Shown: positions 27,524 through 37,311 of the stretch, in pieces | How the letters are laid out: every line of letters begins with the position of its first letter | Numbering within the stretch: position 1 is the stretch's first letter | Source of the DNA: Pseudomonadota bacterium | GTDB taxonomy: Bacteria > Campylobacterota > Campylobacteria > Campylobacterales > Sulfurospirillaceae | DNA length: 64,000 nt | Direction of reading: 5' to 3' | Assembly: GCA_017860615.1 (NCBI GenBank) | Contig: JAGDMU010000006.1 | Location: 1 to 64,000, forward strand | Notes under the pieces: generated by a model | The model's database searches: none | Seen by the model: only the letters and a program-made list of their open reading frames with translations | What the model was told of the DNA's origin: nothing | Made by a program: the position numbers and the translations under genes

Positions 27524-27937
27524 ATGTCACTACTCTCAACCAAGGGAATGTATGGCTTAAGTGCCATGTACCAGCTCTTTTTATCGAAGAGCAACAAACC
27601 ATTACAAATCAAAGAGATCTCAGCACGTGCTGAGATCCCGCAAAACTACCTTGAACAACTCTTAATTCTACTTCGCCAAGCAGGCTTGGTCAGTAGTGTA
27701 AGAGGCGCTTATGGTGGCTATTTATTGGCAAAAAATGCAGAGGATATTTTGATCAAAGATATTCTCATCGCACTTGAGGGCAATCTTGTTGTTACCGATG
27801 TGGATGTGAAAGACCCCGTGCTTCGTATTTTTTATGAAGAAAGCAATCATAAAATCCAAGAGATTTTTAATTTGCCATTATCCGAATTTGAAGTCTATTC
27901 ACAGCGCCTTAGTAACCAATTAAACTATAGCATCTAA
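27524..27937 (+). CDS. Rrf2 family regulator, CymR-like
   Basis: This 137-residue protein has an N-terminal winged helix (TKGMYGLSAMYQLF, EISARAEIPQNYLEQLLILLRQAGLVSSVRGAYGG, read in parts) typical of Rrf2. It has no cysteines, so it cannot bind an Fe-S cluster as IscR does. This resembles CymR, which senses cysteine status by binding CysK. Its place between metY and cysK makes autoregulation of this sulfur operon likely, but that is inferred. Confidence 0.88.
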   Translation: MSLLSTKGMYGLSAMYQLFLSKSNKPLQIKEISARAEIPQNYLEQLLILLRQAGLVSSVRGAYGGYLLAKNAEDILIKDILIALEGNLVVTDVDVKDPVLRIFYEESNHKIQEIFNLPLSEFEVYSQRLSNQLNYSI

Positions 27938-27957
27938 TCTAATTTAAGGAGATTCTT

Positions 27958-28887
27958 ATGTATGCACAAAACGTAACAGAACTTATCGGCAATACTCCCC
28001 TTGTCAAACTGAACCGTATTTCAGGGGCATCAAACGCTTTAATCCTTGGGAAATGTGAATTCCTTAACCCTTCACACTCTGTCAAAGATCGTATTGGCTT
28101 AAATATGATTAAAACTGCCCTAGATAAGGGCTTAATCGATAAAAATTCGATTATTATCGAGCCTACCAGTGGGAACACAGGTATTGGTTTAGCTACCGTG
28201 TGCGCAAGCCTTGGGATAAAACTTATCCTTACTATGCCTAGTTCCATGAGTTTGGAGCGTCGAAAATTGCTTGCTGCTTTGGGTGCAGAACTTGTACTCA
28301 CTGAGCCAACACTGGGAATGAGAGGCGCTGTCGAAAAAGCAACAGAGCTTTCAAAAGAGACACCAAACTCTTTTGTACCACAACAGTTTGCCAATGAATC
28401 AAACCCAGCCATTCACTATGCAACTACAGCAGAAGAGATTTGGAAAGATACCAATGGTAAAGTAGACATTTTTGTTGCTGCTGTAGGAACGGGTGGAACC
28501 ATCACAGGAACAGGGAAAAGACTAAAAGAATTGAACCCTAATATCAAAATTATTGCGGTTGAGCCAGACACGTCACCTGTTCTCTCAGGAGGAGCACCAG
28601 GACCACATAAAATCCAAGGCATTGGTGCAGGGTTTATTCCAGCCGTGCTTGATACCAAAGTGTATGATGAGGTCATCAAAGTTAGTTATGAAAATGCCAT
28701 TGAAACGTCACGTAATTTGGCAAAACAAGAAGGTTTATTGGTTGGTATTTCAGCAGGTGCCAATGTCTATGTTGCGTCTACTATTGCACAACAAGCAGAG
28801 AATAAAGGTAAAACTATTGTTACCATTTTATGTGATACAGGTGAGCGTTATTTAAGCGCTGGTCTGTACGAATACAAAGAGTCGTGA
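27958..28887 (+). CDS. cysK: Cysteine synthase A
   Basis: This 309-residue O-acetylserine sulfhydrylase has the PLP lysine in PSHSVKDRIGL, the PTSGNTGIGLA loop and the GTGGTITGTGKRLKE phosphate-binding motif. It makes cysteine from O-acetylserine and sulfide. The ATG at 27958 follows AAGGAGATTCTT. It ends the metY operon; the stop codon is inside the first stem of a strong terminator. Confidence 0.95.
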   Translation: MYAQNVTELIGNTPLVKLNRISGASNALILGKCEFLNPSHSVKDRIGLNMIKTALDKGLIDKNSIIIEPTSGNTGIGLATVCASLGIKLILTMPSSMSLERRKLLAALGAELVLTEPTLGMRGAVEKATELSKETPNSFVPQQFANESNPAIHYATTAEEIWKDTNGKVDIFVAAVGTGGTITGTGKRLKELNPNIKIIAVEPDTSPVLSGGAPGPHKIQGIGAGFIPAVLDTKVYDEVIKVSYENAIETSRNLAKQEGLLVGISAGANVYVASTIAQQAENKGKTIVTILCDTGERYLSAGLYEYKES

Positions 28888-28905
28888 AAACGACTCTCTC
28901 TTTTT
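28878..28905 (+). terminator. Rho-independent terminator after cysK
   Basis: Perfect 8-bp stem AGAGTCGT/ACGACTCT with a GAAA tetraloop, followed by CTCTTTTT. The cysK stop codon is inside the structure. Confidence 0.9.
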
Positions 28906-28973
28906 AACTTTCGATTTTTCCTTTTGCCTTTAACGGATTTTATGGTACTATTTCCTCAACACAAAAGGGGCAT

Positions 28974-29780
28974 GTGTACATTATGAAAAGAATTCCTAGC
29001 ATTATGCTTAAAAAGCCTATTTTACTCGGCTCAATAACATTTATTGTTAATCTTTTCATCAGTATAACCCCCGTTTTAATCCTGCATGAAAAACATCTTG
29101 AACAGTACATGAACACCTTCGCTCTCTCCGAATTTTTTGACACTAAATTACTTGTAGAACAGCAGAGTATCGTTCAAAGTGCATTGTTTTACTCTTTTGT
29201 TTTTTCCATTATTCTCTCTATTCTTGTCACATTACTTGCCTCTTTTTTAAAAAAATCTTACCTTGAAGTTGAAAATCTCTCCCACTTTGATGGGCTCACA
29301 GGACTCTATAATCGGCTTATGTTTATGACCATCTTTCAAAAAGAGATTCATAAAGTCAAACGAAACCATCATCATCTCTTTTTAGTCATCCTTGATATTG
29401 ACGATTTTAAACCCATTAATGACACGTATGGGCATCTTGTGGGCGATGAAGCCATTAAGACGACAGCACATACACTACAACACCTCTTACGTACATCCGA
29501 TACCATTGCCCGTTTTGGTGGTGATGAGTTTATTATTAGTATTGTTGATCATGATAAGGATGCCGCATCCACGATTGTCAATCGCATTTTAAATGAATTT
29601 AACCATAAGATGATTCCAGTTACACGAAACCATGATAAACAAGAGCTTCAAATCAACCTAAGCATAGGCTATACCGCTTATAAAGATGAAGATGATTTTA
29701 AAACCATGCTTCAACGTGCCGATCAAGCGCTTTATATCTCTAAAGAAGCAGGCAAAAATACCGCTACCTATCTAGCTTAA
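28974..29780 (+). CDS. Membrane diguanylate cyclase (GGDEF)
   Basis: Two hydrophobic helices (~residues 13-35 and ~68-90) flank a ~35-residue external loop, followed by a GGDEF domain (~100-268). The active-site motif is intact (RFGGDEF). An RTSD I-site five residues upstream predicts product inhibition by c-di-GMP. The domain starts with the usual DGLTGLYNR. The start is either GTG 28974 or ATG 28983; AAAAGGGG upstream fits neither spacing perfectly. It probably senses a periplasmic or membrane signal; its target process is unknown. Confidence 0.88.
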   Translation: MYIMKRIPSIMLKKPILLGSITFIVNLFISITPVLILHEKHLEQYMNTFALSEFFDTKLLVEQQSIVQSALFYSFVFSIILSILVTLLASFLKKSYLEVENLSHFDGLTGLYNRLMFMTIFQKEIHKVKRNHHHLFLVILDIDDFKPINDTYGHLVGDEAIKTTAHTLQHLLRTSDTIARFGGDEFIISIVDHDKDAASTIVNRILNEFNHKMIPVTRNHDKQELQINLSIGYTAYKDEDDFKTMLQRADQALYISKEAGKNTATYLA

Positions 29781-29840
29781 ACCAAGTCTTACCCCCATTT
29801 TTGTATAATCCCCTAAAAAATTTATAAGGTATATAAACCT

Positions 29841-32471
29841 ATGAGCGAAAAAAGTACTGTTTACAATCCAAAAGAGATCGAAGAGAGTTACTACAAAATT
29901 TGGGAAGATAGAGGCTACTTTGAGATTGATGGAAATAAATCAATCCAAGAGAGCGGTAAAAACTTCTGTATTATGATGCCTCCTCCAAATGTCACAGGAA
30001 GCCTACATATCGGTCATGCCCTTACCTTTACCCTTCAAGACATCATCACCCGTTTTAAACGTATGGATGGTTTTAAAACGCTTTGGCAACCAGGTACCGA
30101 CCATGCGGGTATTGCCACCCAAAATGTCGTTGAAAAACAGCTCTTAGCACAGGGCATTAAAAAAGAAGAGTTAGGACGCGAGAAATTTTTAGAGAAAGTA
30201 TGGGAATGGAAAGCGTATAGCGGTGGACAAATTGTTCATCAAATGCGTAAGCTTGGAGTATCTCCCGCATGGAGCAGAGAGCGCTTTACAATGGATGAAG
30301 GACTCAAACACTCTGTTAAAAAAGCGTTTGTCAAATACTACAATGAAGGTATGATTGTTCGTGGAAACTACATGGTTAACTGGTGTACCCACGATGGCGC
30401 ACTGAGTGACATCGAAGTTGAATACGAACAAAACAAAGGCAAACTCTACCATCTCAAATATTTCCTTAAAGATTCAAAGGAATTTTTAGTTGTTGCAACC
30501 ACACGTCCAGAGACTTACTTTGGTGATACTGCGGTTATGGTTCACCCTGATGATGAGCGTTATAAACACCTTTTAGGTCAAAAAGTCGTTCTGCCACTTA
30601 TTAACCGTGAGATTGAAATTATCGCTGATGAACACGTTGATATGAGCTTTGGAACGGGTTGTGTTAAAGTAACTCCTGCACATGATGTAAACGACTACGA
30701 AGTTGGCAAGCGCCATAACTTAGAATTTATCACGATTTTTGACCCACAAGGTATTTTAAATGAGCAATGTGGCGAATTTAAAGGTCGTGAACGCCTTGAA
30801 GTGAGAAATGACGTCGTTGCGAAGCTTGAAGCATTAGGCTTTGTTGATAAAATTGAAGACTATGAAAACCAAGTGGGGCACTGCTACCGTTGTAAAAACG
30901 TAGTTGAACCTTACATCTCCAAACAGTGGTTCGTGAAAAAAGAGATCGCAGATGGTGCCATTGCTAAAGTCAATGAACACTTAGCAGAGTTTTACCCTAG
31001 CCACTGGATTAACTCCTACAACGCATGGATGAAAGACCTACGTGACTGGTGTATCTCTCGTCAACTTTGGTGGGGACATCAAATTCCAGTCTTTTACTGC
31101 GATGCGTGTGGACATGAGTGGGCAAGTGAAGCTGAGAGTGAGCATGAATGTCCAAAATGTAAAAGTGCAAAAATCCACCAAGATCCAGACGTTCTAGACA
31201 CATGGTTTAGTTCAGGTCTCTGGCCGTTTTCAACACTTGGTTGGGAAAATGGTGACGCTTATAAAGGTGAGAAATGGAATGAAAGCGATTTAAAAGACTT
31301 TTACCCAAATACCCTCCTCATTACGGGCTTTGACATCCTTTTCTTCTGGGTTGCACGTATGATGTTCTCTGGTGAGCACACGCTTGGCGAATTACCATTT
31401 AAAGACATTTACCTTCATGCCCTTGTTAAAGATGAACACGGTCAAAAAATGAGTAAATCTAAAGGCAATGTTATCGATCCTCTTGATACCATCAGCGAAT
31501 ACAGTGCCGATACCTTGCGCTTTACACTCGCTATCTTAGCTGTTCAAGGTCGTGATATTAAACTCAGTGGCGAAAAACTAGAGCAAATTAGAAACTTTAC
31601 CAACAAACTCTACAACGCTTCACGCTTCTTGCTCATGAATGCAAACGCTTTTGAAGATTTGGAAAATATCGAGATTAAAACAGCCCTTGGTGCTTACATG
31701 AAAAGCCGTTTAGCGGTTGCGATGGAAGAAGTAAGAGCTCACTTTAGTGACTACCGCTTCAATGATGCAGCAACCACACTCTACCGCTTCTTATGGGGTG
31801 AGTTTTGTGACTGGGGCATAGAGCTGAGTAAAGCTGACAAACCTGCTATTTTAGAGTTGGGTTCGATTTACAAAGAAGCGATGAAACTGATTCATCCATT
31901 TATGCCATTTATCTCAGAATTCCTTTACCAAGAACTTTCAGACACGACACTTGAGTCAACGGAATCCATCATGGTAAAACGTTACCCTCATGCACTCAAA
32001 CGTGATGAGCAGATTGAGCAAACCTTTGAACTTGTTATCGAAGCGATTGTTGGCATTCGCCGTGCTAAAGCAAACATCGACCTTGGAAATAAAAAAATCG
32101 AACATGCTTACATCAAAGTACCAAATGCTGAAAATCTTAAAGATGCTATTAAATACATTAGTTTATTGGCAAAAGTTGAGAATATCGACTTTACAGAGAC
32201 TAAAATTCCAAATTCAGCAACCGATGTTGGCGATAATGTAGAAGTGTTTATTCCCCTAGAAGGTGTTGATCTTAGCCCTATTATCGAGCGTTTGAACAAT
32301 CAAAAGATCAAACTTGAAAAAGAGATTATGAAACTCTCAAGTATGCTCTCCAATGAACGCTTTGTGGCAAATGCTCCAAAAGAGGTTATCGCAGAAAATC
32401 AAAAAGGTTTGGATGATGCCAAATCAAAAATGGCAAAAATCGAGAGTGAATTGCTCTCACTTGGTATGTAA
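29841..32471 (+). CDS. valS: Valyl-tRNA synthetase
   Basis: This 876-residue class I synthetase has the HIGH motif in GSLHIGHALTFT and the KMSKS motif in GQKMSKSKGNVIDP. The CP1 editing domain contains TTRPETYFGDTAV, and a zinc-like cysteine cluster (CDACGHEW, HECPKCK) is present. The C terminus is a coiled coil (NNQKIKLEKEIMKL), as usual for ValRS. A TATAAT hexamer at 29804 may be its -10 element, and the ribosome-binding site is AAGGT. Confidence 0.97.
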   Translation: MSEKSTVYNPKEIEESYYKIWEDRGYFEIDGNKSIQESGKNFCIMMPPPNVTGSLHIGHALTFTLQDIITRFKRMDGFKTLWQPGTDHAGIATQNVVEKQLLAQGIKKEELGREKFLEKVWEWKAYSGGQIVHQMRKLGVSPAWSRERFTMDEGLKHSVKKAFVKYYNEGMIVRGNYMVNWCTHDGALSDIEVEYEQNKGKLYHLKYFLKDSKEFLVVATTRPETYFGDTAVMVHPDDERYKHLLGQKVVLPLINREIEIIADEHVDMSFGTGCVKVTPAHDVNDYEVGKRHNLEFITIFDPQGILNEQCGEFKGRERLEVRNDVVAKLEALGFVDKIEDYENQVGHCYRCKNVVEPYISKQWFVKKEIADGAIAKVNEHLAEFYPSHWINSYNAWMKDLRDWCISRQLWWGHQIPVFYCDACGHEWASEAESEHECPKCKSAKIHQDPDVLDTWFSSGLWPFSTLGWENGDAYKGEKWNESDLKDFYPNTLLITGFDILFFWVARMMFSGEHTLGELPFKDIYLHALVKDEHGQKMSKSKGNVIDPLDTISEYSADTLRFTLAILAVQGRDIKLSGEKLEQIRNFTNKLYNASRFLLMNANAFEDLENIEIKTALGAYMKSRLAVAMEEVRAHFSDYRFNDAATTLYRFLWGEFCDWGIELSKADKPAILELGSIYKEAMKLIHPFMPFISEFLYQELSDTTLESTESIMVKRYPHALKRDEQIEQTFELVIEAIVGIRRAKANIDLGNKKIEHAYIKVPNAENLKDAIKYISLLAKVENIDFTETKIPNSATDVGDNVEVFIPLEGVDLSPIIERLNNQKIKLEKEIMKLSSMLSNERFVANAPKEVIAENQKGLDDAKSKMAKIESELLSLGM

Positions 32472-32501
32472 AATAATACATAAAATTTAGAGGAGATACC
32501 T

Positions 32502-33563
32502 ATGCGCTTTTTAGTTAAAATGGCTTGTTTACTAGGTTTGACAGCATCCTTGTATGCCGCAAACGATGGTAAAGTTTACACATTAACGCTTGCGACAACA
32601 TGGGCAGAGCAAGTTCCTTTTTTAGGCACAGCTCCTGCAACACTGGCACAAACGGTTGAGACGATGTCTAATGGTCGTTTGAAGATCAAGATTGACTCTC
32701 CCAACAAACATAAGTCTCCTTTTGGTGTTATGGATATGGTCAAAGCAGGTCAATACGACCTTGCCTACACCGCATCTTACTACTACAAAGGTAAAGACTA
32801 CAAGCTGGTTTTCTTCACTACGGTTCCTTTTGGGATGCTCATTGATGAGCAATACGCATGGTATAACTATGGTGGGGGTAAAGAGCTGGCTGAGAAAGTT
32901 TACAGTGCGCACGGCCTTATCTCTTACCCTATGGGAACAACGGGTATGCAGATGGGCGGCTGGTTTAAAAAAGAGATTAAGTCATTGGCGGACCTTAAAG
33001 GGTTAAAATTCCGCATCCCTGGACAAGGTGGTGAGGTTATGGCAAAACTCGGTGTCAATGCCATGAGTACACCTCCAGGTGAGCTATACACCGCACTTGA
33101 GCGCAATACAATTGACGCCGTTGAGTGGATAAGCCCTGTGTTTGACTTCTCTATGGGCTTTCATAAATTAGCCAATTACTACTATACAGGATGGCAAGAA
33201 CCTGCAAGTGAAATTCAAATGCTTGCCAATAAAAAGAAAATTGAATCTTTACCAGCGGATTTAAGAGCGATTTTAGAAGTGGCTATGAAAGCAGTAGGTG
33301 CGCAACTTATGGAACAATCAACACACGCAAATGCCGAAGCATGGGCAAATATTGCCAAAGATTATCCAAATGTGAAAGTACAACAATTCCCTGCAGATGT
33401 TATGGCAGCACTCAAAAAAGCAGCACGTGAAATCGAAGATGAACAAGCAGCTAAAGACCCTGTCTTTAAAGAGATCTTAGAGTCACAACGTGCATACCTT
33501 GCAAAAGTTCGCCCGTGGACACTGATGGGTGAATACGGTTATCTCAAACAACTCGAAAAATAA
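32502..33563 (+). CDS. TRAP transporter solute-binding protein (DctP family)
   Basis: This 353-residue protein has a signal peptide (MRFLVKMACLLGLTASLYA) and the DctP fold: TLATTWAEQVPFLGTAP at the start, a GLKFRIPGQGGEVMAKLG segment around the conserved arginine, and DAVEWISPVFDF. It binds an organic or alpha-keto acid in the periplasm and passes it to membrane subunits, which are not in this window. It starts 30 bp after valS with its own AGAGGAG ribosome-binding site, and is followed by a strong terminator. The orphan state is common in this family. Confidence 0.9.
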   Translation: MRFLVKMACLLGLTASLYAANDGKVYTLTLATTWAEQVPFLGTAPATLAQTVETMSNGRLKIKIDSPNKHKSPFGVMDMVKAGQYDLAYTASYYYKGKDYKLVFFTTVPFGMLIDEQYAWYNYGGGKELAEKVYSAHGLISYPMGTTGMQMGGWFKKEIKSLADLKGLKFRIPGQGGEVMAKLGVNAMSTPPGELYTALERNTIDAVEWISPVFDFSMGFHKLANYYYTGWQEPASEIQMLANKKKIESLPADLRAILEVAMKAVGAQLMEQSTHANAEAWANIAKDYPNVKVQQFPADVMAALKKAAREIEDEQAAKDPVFKEILESQRAYLAKVRPWTLMGEYGYLKQLEK

Positions 33564-33573
33564 TACGAGACCT

Positions 33574-33599
33574 AAGAGGGCTTTGTAAAAGCCCTCTTT
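33574..33599 (+). terminator. Rho-independent terminator after the TRAP binding protein
   Basis: An 11-bp stem AAGAGGGCTTT/AAAGCCCTCTT followed by T residues. It lies between convergent genes and could serve both directions. Confidence 0.88.
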
Positions 33600-33609
33600 A
33601 ATCATCTCA

Positions 33610-34137
33610 CTATGCTTTTGGTCTAAATGGTTTTATAACCTCTTCATGGCACGTTAAAAATGGTCCCTCTAACAAATCAATACAGTATGGCACAGCAGGA
33701 AAAGCGGCATCCAAACACTCTCGAATCGACTTTGGCTTTCCTGGAAGATTGATAATAAGGCTTTTACCTCTAATACCTGCCGTTTGGCGCGATAAAATCG
33801 CTGTAGGTACATATTTAAGGCTTACTTGACGCATAAGCTCACCAAAACCTGGCATCATCTTCTCACACACAGCCTCAGTTGCCTCAGGGGTGACATCACG
33901 AAGGGCAGGACCTGTTCCACCTGTCGTGACAATCAAAGAACATTTTTGCTCATCTGCCATATCTTTGAGTGCTTCTTCGATGAGAACTTGCTCATCAGGA
34001 ATCACTTCATACACACTCTCCCACTCACAGCTTAAGTACGCACCAAGGGTTTCAATAATAGCTTTTCCTGAGAGATCTTCATAAATACCTGCACTTGCGC
34101 GATCAGAAACGGTTAAAATGCCTATTTTTGCCTTCAT
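33610..34137 (-). CDS. mog: Molybdopterin adenylyltransferase
   Basis: This 175-residue MoaB/Mog family enzyme activates molybdopterin with AMP before molybdenum insertion. Signature segments are GILTVSDRASAG, IVTTGGTGPALRDVTPEAT and LIINLPGKPKSIRECLDA. The ATG overlaps the panE stop (TAATG), so the two are coupled. The organism group uses many molybdenum or tungsten oxidoreductases in respiration. Confidence 0.93.
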   Translation of the reverse strand: MKAKIGILTVSDRASAGIYEDLSGKAIIETLGAYLSCEWESVYEVIPDEQVLIEEALKDMADEQKCSLIVTTGGTGPALRDVTPEATEAVCEKMMPGFGELMRQVSLKYVPTAILSRQTAGIRGKSLIINLPGKPKSIRECLDAAFPAVPYCIDLLEGPFLTCHEEVIKPFRPKA

Positions 34138-35075
34138 TATTTGACTCCTAATTTAAATTCTAATAGTGCTTTAATGGTTTTTGTATAAGGTGCATCAACC
34201 CCTATTTGATGAAGCGCTCTTATCACAACACCACAAATCTCTTCTATTTCTAAGGCTCTATTCTGCTCTAAATCAACCAACATTGATGGCTTAATCGAAT
34301 CGAAGTGTTTGATTAATTCAAACATAGCATCCACATCTTCTTGCAAAATCTTTACATGTAAACTTCGTGCAGCATGAGCTGTCTCTTGCATCAGTCCATA
34401 AACCACGGCAGAGAGAGAACTTGTATCGAATAGCACACCTGTTTTCACACGAAGTAATGCACAAAGTGCATTAACCCCGTTGTTAATAATCAACTTTTTC
34501 CACAGCTCTTGTTTGATGTCATGTGTTGTTTGAGTCGGAATGCCCGCATGTTTAAACGCAAGGGCTAGCTCTTCTAAAAAACGCTCATTGTCCATTGAGA
34601 CATGCATCATGCCAAGAATGGTCTCGGCACTACCAACAGCTTCAATGTGTGCTGGTGTTACCACATGAGCACCAATTTTACGCGTCAAACCACCCATAAC
34701 ATACTCTTCGGCAAAATAATCACATAAAATGGCTTCATTTTCAACACCATTTTGCAATGAGAGAATATAAGGTGGTTTCATCTGATTTCGAAGCCATTGG
34801 GCAAGATGAATGGCAATTTCGCGTGTTGCAGTTGATTTAGTGGTAAGGATGATAAGATCAAACGAAGCAGCATCCATGTCTGCTAGACTTGAAAGATCAA
34901 AAGCTTTGATCTTTTCTGCAAACTCGAAGTTTGGATGCTTTACATGCAACCCCTGCATTTGGAGTGCTTCAAGATGAGCACCTCTTGCCACAAAAGCTAC
35001 CGAGTGACCCGCTTGGAGCAAACGTGCCCCAAAGTAGCCACCAACACCACCCGCTCCTAAAATCAGAATATTCAT
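34137..35075 (-). CDS. panE: 2-dehydropantoate 2-reductase
   Basis: This 312-residue NADPH-dependent reductase makes pantoate for coenzyme A. The N-terminal Rossmann motif is ILGAGGVGGYFGARL. The catalytic lysine region is QELWKKLIINNGVNALCALL with a following SSLSAVVYGLMQET. It lies 5 bp after hisD and overlaps mog. Pathway assignment is by family; some members act on other 2-keto acids. Confidence 0.9.
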   Translation of the reverse strand: MNILILGAGGVGGYFGARLLQAGHSVAFVARGAHLEALQMQGLHVKHPNFEFAEKIKAFDLSSLADMDAASFDLIILTTKSTATREIAIHLAQWLRNQMKPPYILSLQNGVENEAILCDYFAEEYVMGGLTRKIGAHVVTPAHIEAVGSAETILGMMHVSMDNERFLEELALAFKHAGIPTQTTHDIKQELWKKLIINNGVNALCALLRVKTGVLFDTSSLSAVVYGLMQETAHAARSLHVKILQEDVDAMFELIKHFDSIKPSMLVDLEQNRALEIEEICGVVIRALHQIGVDAPYTKTIKALLEFKLGVK

Positions 35076-35080
35076 GCTAA

Positions 35081-36373
35081 TTATTTTGAAAGACGAACGC
35101 GGACACTCGCTTCATGTGCGCCAAGTCCCTCTGTGTGCGCAAGTAATGCACACGCTTCACCAATCTCATCAATGCCACATTTACTCATACTAATAATTGA
35201 AGAGCGCTTCAAGAAGTTCTCAACACCAAGGGGTGAGTAAAACTTAGCCGTACCACCTGTTGGTAGCGTATGATTTGGTCCAGCGATATAATCGCCAATA
35301 GGCTCAGGCGTATAAGCACCCATAAAAATAGCGCCTGCGTGGCGAATACGAGGGAGCAGATCAAAAGGATGTGAGGTAACGACTTCTAAATGCTCTGGTG
35401 CAATTTGGTTCATCAAATCCACCGCCTCGTCCATTGAAGAAGTTACAATAATCGCCCCACGCTCTTTGATGGAGACTTCCGCAATCGCTTTACGATCTAA
35501 TTTTTCAAGCCATGCATAAACTTCGGTACGCGTTTTTTCGGCAATCTCAATGGAAGGTGTAATGAGAATAGAACTTGCCATCTCATCGTGTTCTGCTTGC
35601 GAGAGAAGATCAATCGCTAAATGGTGAGGATTGGCACTCTCATCGGCAAGCACACCAATTTCACTTGGTCCTGCGATCATATCAATGTTCACTTCACCAA
35701 AAACGAGTTTTTTAGCGGTGGCTACGAAAATATTGCCAGGCCCTGTGATGACATCAACTTTTGGGATGCTCTGTGTACCATACGCCATCGCAGCAATTGC
35801 ACTCGCCCCTCCTACTTTGTAAGCTTTTTTAATGCCACACAAGTGCATAGCCGCCAGTAGCAAAGGATTGAGCTCATTATTGGGAGCTGGAGTGCACACC
35901 ACAATCTCTTTAACCCCTGCAACAAGAGCAGGAATGGCGTTCATTAAAAGACTACTTGGATACGCCGCTTTCCCACCAGGGATGTAAAGACCCGCGCGAT
36001 CTACTGGAGTTACTTTTTGTCCTAAAACCGTGCCATTGTCTTCAAAATCAAGCCATGATTTTGGCATGAGCTTTTCATGGTACGCATAAATGCGTTTATA
36101 GGCAAGCTCTAACGCCTCTTTGAGTTTAGTATCTAAGGCATCATAAGCATTTTTCATATCAATCGTTTTTACTTCAAGCGCTTCGTCGCTTTCTACATGC
36201 CATTTATCGAATTTCTCAATATGGTTTTTTAAAGCACCATTACCTTCGGCTTTAATCTCTGCAATAATGTTTAAAACGATCTTTGAGACATTTTCCATAT
36301 CCATATGCCCACGACGTAAAAGTTCGTCAAATTGGGCTTTGAAATTTTGATCATTGGTTTTTAAAAGTAACAT
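35081..36373 (-). CDS. hisD: Histidinol dehydrogenase
   Basis: This 430-residue zinc enzyme performs the last two oxidations of histidine synthesis. Recognisable segments are DRAGLYIPGGKAAYPSSLLM, KVDVITGPGNIFVATAKK, IDMIAGPSEIGVLADE, SQAEHDEMASSILIT and GPNHTLPTGGTAKFYSPLGV (catalytic and zinc-binding His). Length is normal. It is the first gene of the hisD-panE-mog unit. Confidence 0.96.
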   Translation of the reverse strand: MLLLKTNDQNFKAQFDELLRRGHMDMENVSKIVLNIIAEIKAEGNGALKNHIEKFDKWHVESDEALEVKTIDMKNAYDALDTKLKEALELAYKRIYAYHEKLMPKSWLDFEDNGTVLGQKVTPVDRAGLYIPGGKAAYPSSLLMNAIPALVAGVKEIVVCTPAPNNELNPLLLAAMHLCGIKKAYKVGGASAIAAMAYGTQSIPKVDVITGPGNIFVATAKKLVFGEVNIDMIAGPSEIGVLADESANPHHLAIDLLSQAEHDEMASSILITPSIEIAEKTRTEVYAWLEKLDRKAIAEVSIKERGAIIVTSSMDEAVDLMNQIAPEHLEVVTSHPFDLLPRIRHAGAIFMGAYTPEPIGDYIAGPNHTLPTGGTAKFYSPLGVENFLKRSSIISMSKCGIDEIGEACALLAHTEGLGAHEASVRVRLSK

Positions 36374-36385
36374 GATTCATCCTCT

Positions 36386-37267
36386 TTATAAGTGCTTTAT
36401 TATAGTTTTTTTTCGCTTATAGCGTTCTTCCATTGAGCTATTACCCAAAATTCCACCTTGATGGATGTAAATGGGTGTTCCTTCTAAATGAGGAAGGTGC
36501 TCCAGCAGAGCTGTCCAGCCTACTGGATCATACACAAGATCAAACTCAACCCCCATTTCATCTTTGAGACGCTGCCATAATACATAAAATTCTACATATA
36601 ATTTGCCATAATGGTACTTTTGCTTTGTCTCTAGTATGGTTGGATAACGCTCTAAATTGGGCTCAACCATCTCCCACTGCTTTTGCAAATAAGCACTATC
36701 TCCTACCGTTGGACATGTATAGACAGGAAAAGGAAGATGCTTTTGCAAAAAGAGTGCGGTGGTGCCTGTACCTGAGGGCAAAAAGAGGTAAGGATCGCTA
36801 AGCCCATGTCTCTTCACGTCAACCAAAAGCTCCTCCGCTAAGCGTTTAATGCCCTCTTCCGCTTCTTTTTGTCTGCCACCCTCTTCAACCTCTAAACTCT
36901 TTTCATCAAGCCATCTTTGCACTTCTTCCGTACGATTAGCAGATGCTATGATCTTCATACCATTTTCCAGTGCTGCTTTATAATTTCCCATAGGATTTTC
37001 TTTGAGAAAATGAGTGATATGATCGCACACATAGATAAACTCCCATTCTTTAAGACGGGCTAAAACTGAGAGCGAATACATGGCGTTGGATTGGTTAGAC
37101 CCTGAACTTACTACTCGCTTAATCTGAGGAAAATCATGGGTTAAAAAGGAGTGAAATTTACGGGCTTTATTGCCTGAAAAATCTTTATCTAATAGATCAT
37201 CGCGTTTCAGATAAAAAAGTTGATTTTGAAAGGTTCGTTGTTCAAAAGGGGATGGAAGAAAAAGCAT
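36386..37267 (-). CDS. PLP-dependent enzyme of the ACC deaminase/D-cysteine desulfhydrase family
   Basis: This 293-residue protein begins LFYLKRDDLLDKDFSGNKARKFH, where GNKxRK contains the PLP lysine of this fold-II family. SGSNQSNAMYSLSVLA matches the usual GxxxSNHxRxxA-type motif, and LPSGTGTTALFLQ is the phosphate-binding loop. Substrate cannot be decided; candidates are D-cysteine or aminocyclopropane-carboxylate-like amino acids. It lies 12 bp upstream of hisD in the same direction, so it may be transcribed with it. Confidence 0.82.
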   Translation of the reverse strand: MLFLPSPFEQRTFQNQLFYLKRDDLLDKDFSGNKARKFHSFLTHDFPQIKRVVSSGSNQSNAMYSLSVLARLKEWEFIYVCDHITHFLKENPMGNYKAALENGMKIIASANRTEEVQRWLDEKSLEVEEGGRQKEAEEGIKRLAEELLVDVKRHGLSDPYLFLPSGTGTTALFLQKHLPFPVYTCPTVGDSAYLQKQWEMVEPNLERYPTILETKQKYHYGKLYVEFYVLWQRLKDEMGVEFDLVYDPVGWTALLEHLPHLEGTPIYIHQGGILGNSSMEERYKRKKTIIKHL

Positions 37268-37282
37268 TTAAAAGTATTGAAG

Positions 37283-37307
37283 AAGAAGCCCTATTTTAGG
37301 GCTTCTT
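37283..37307 (-). terminator. Terminator after fbaA
   Basis: Perfect 11-bp stem AAGAAGCCCTA/TAGGGCTTCTT with a 3-base loop, four bases after the fbaA stop; the following minus-strand sequence is pyrimidine-rich (CTTCTTC). Confidence 0.8.
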
Positions 37308-37311
37308 GTGA

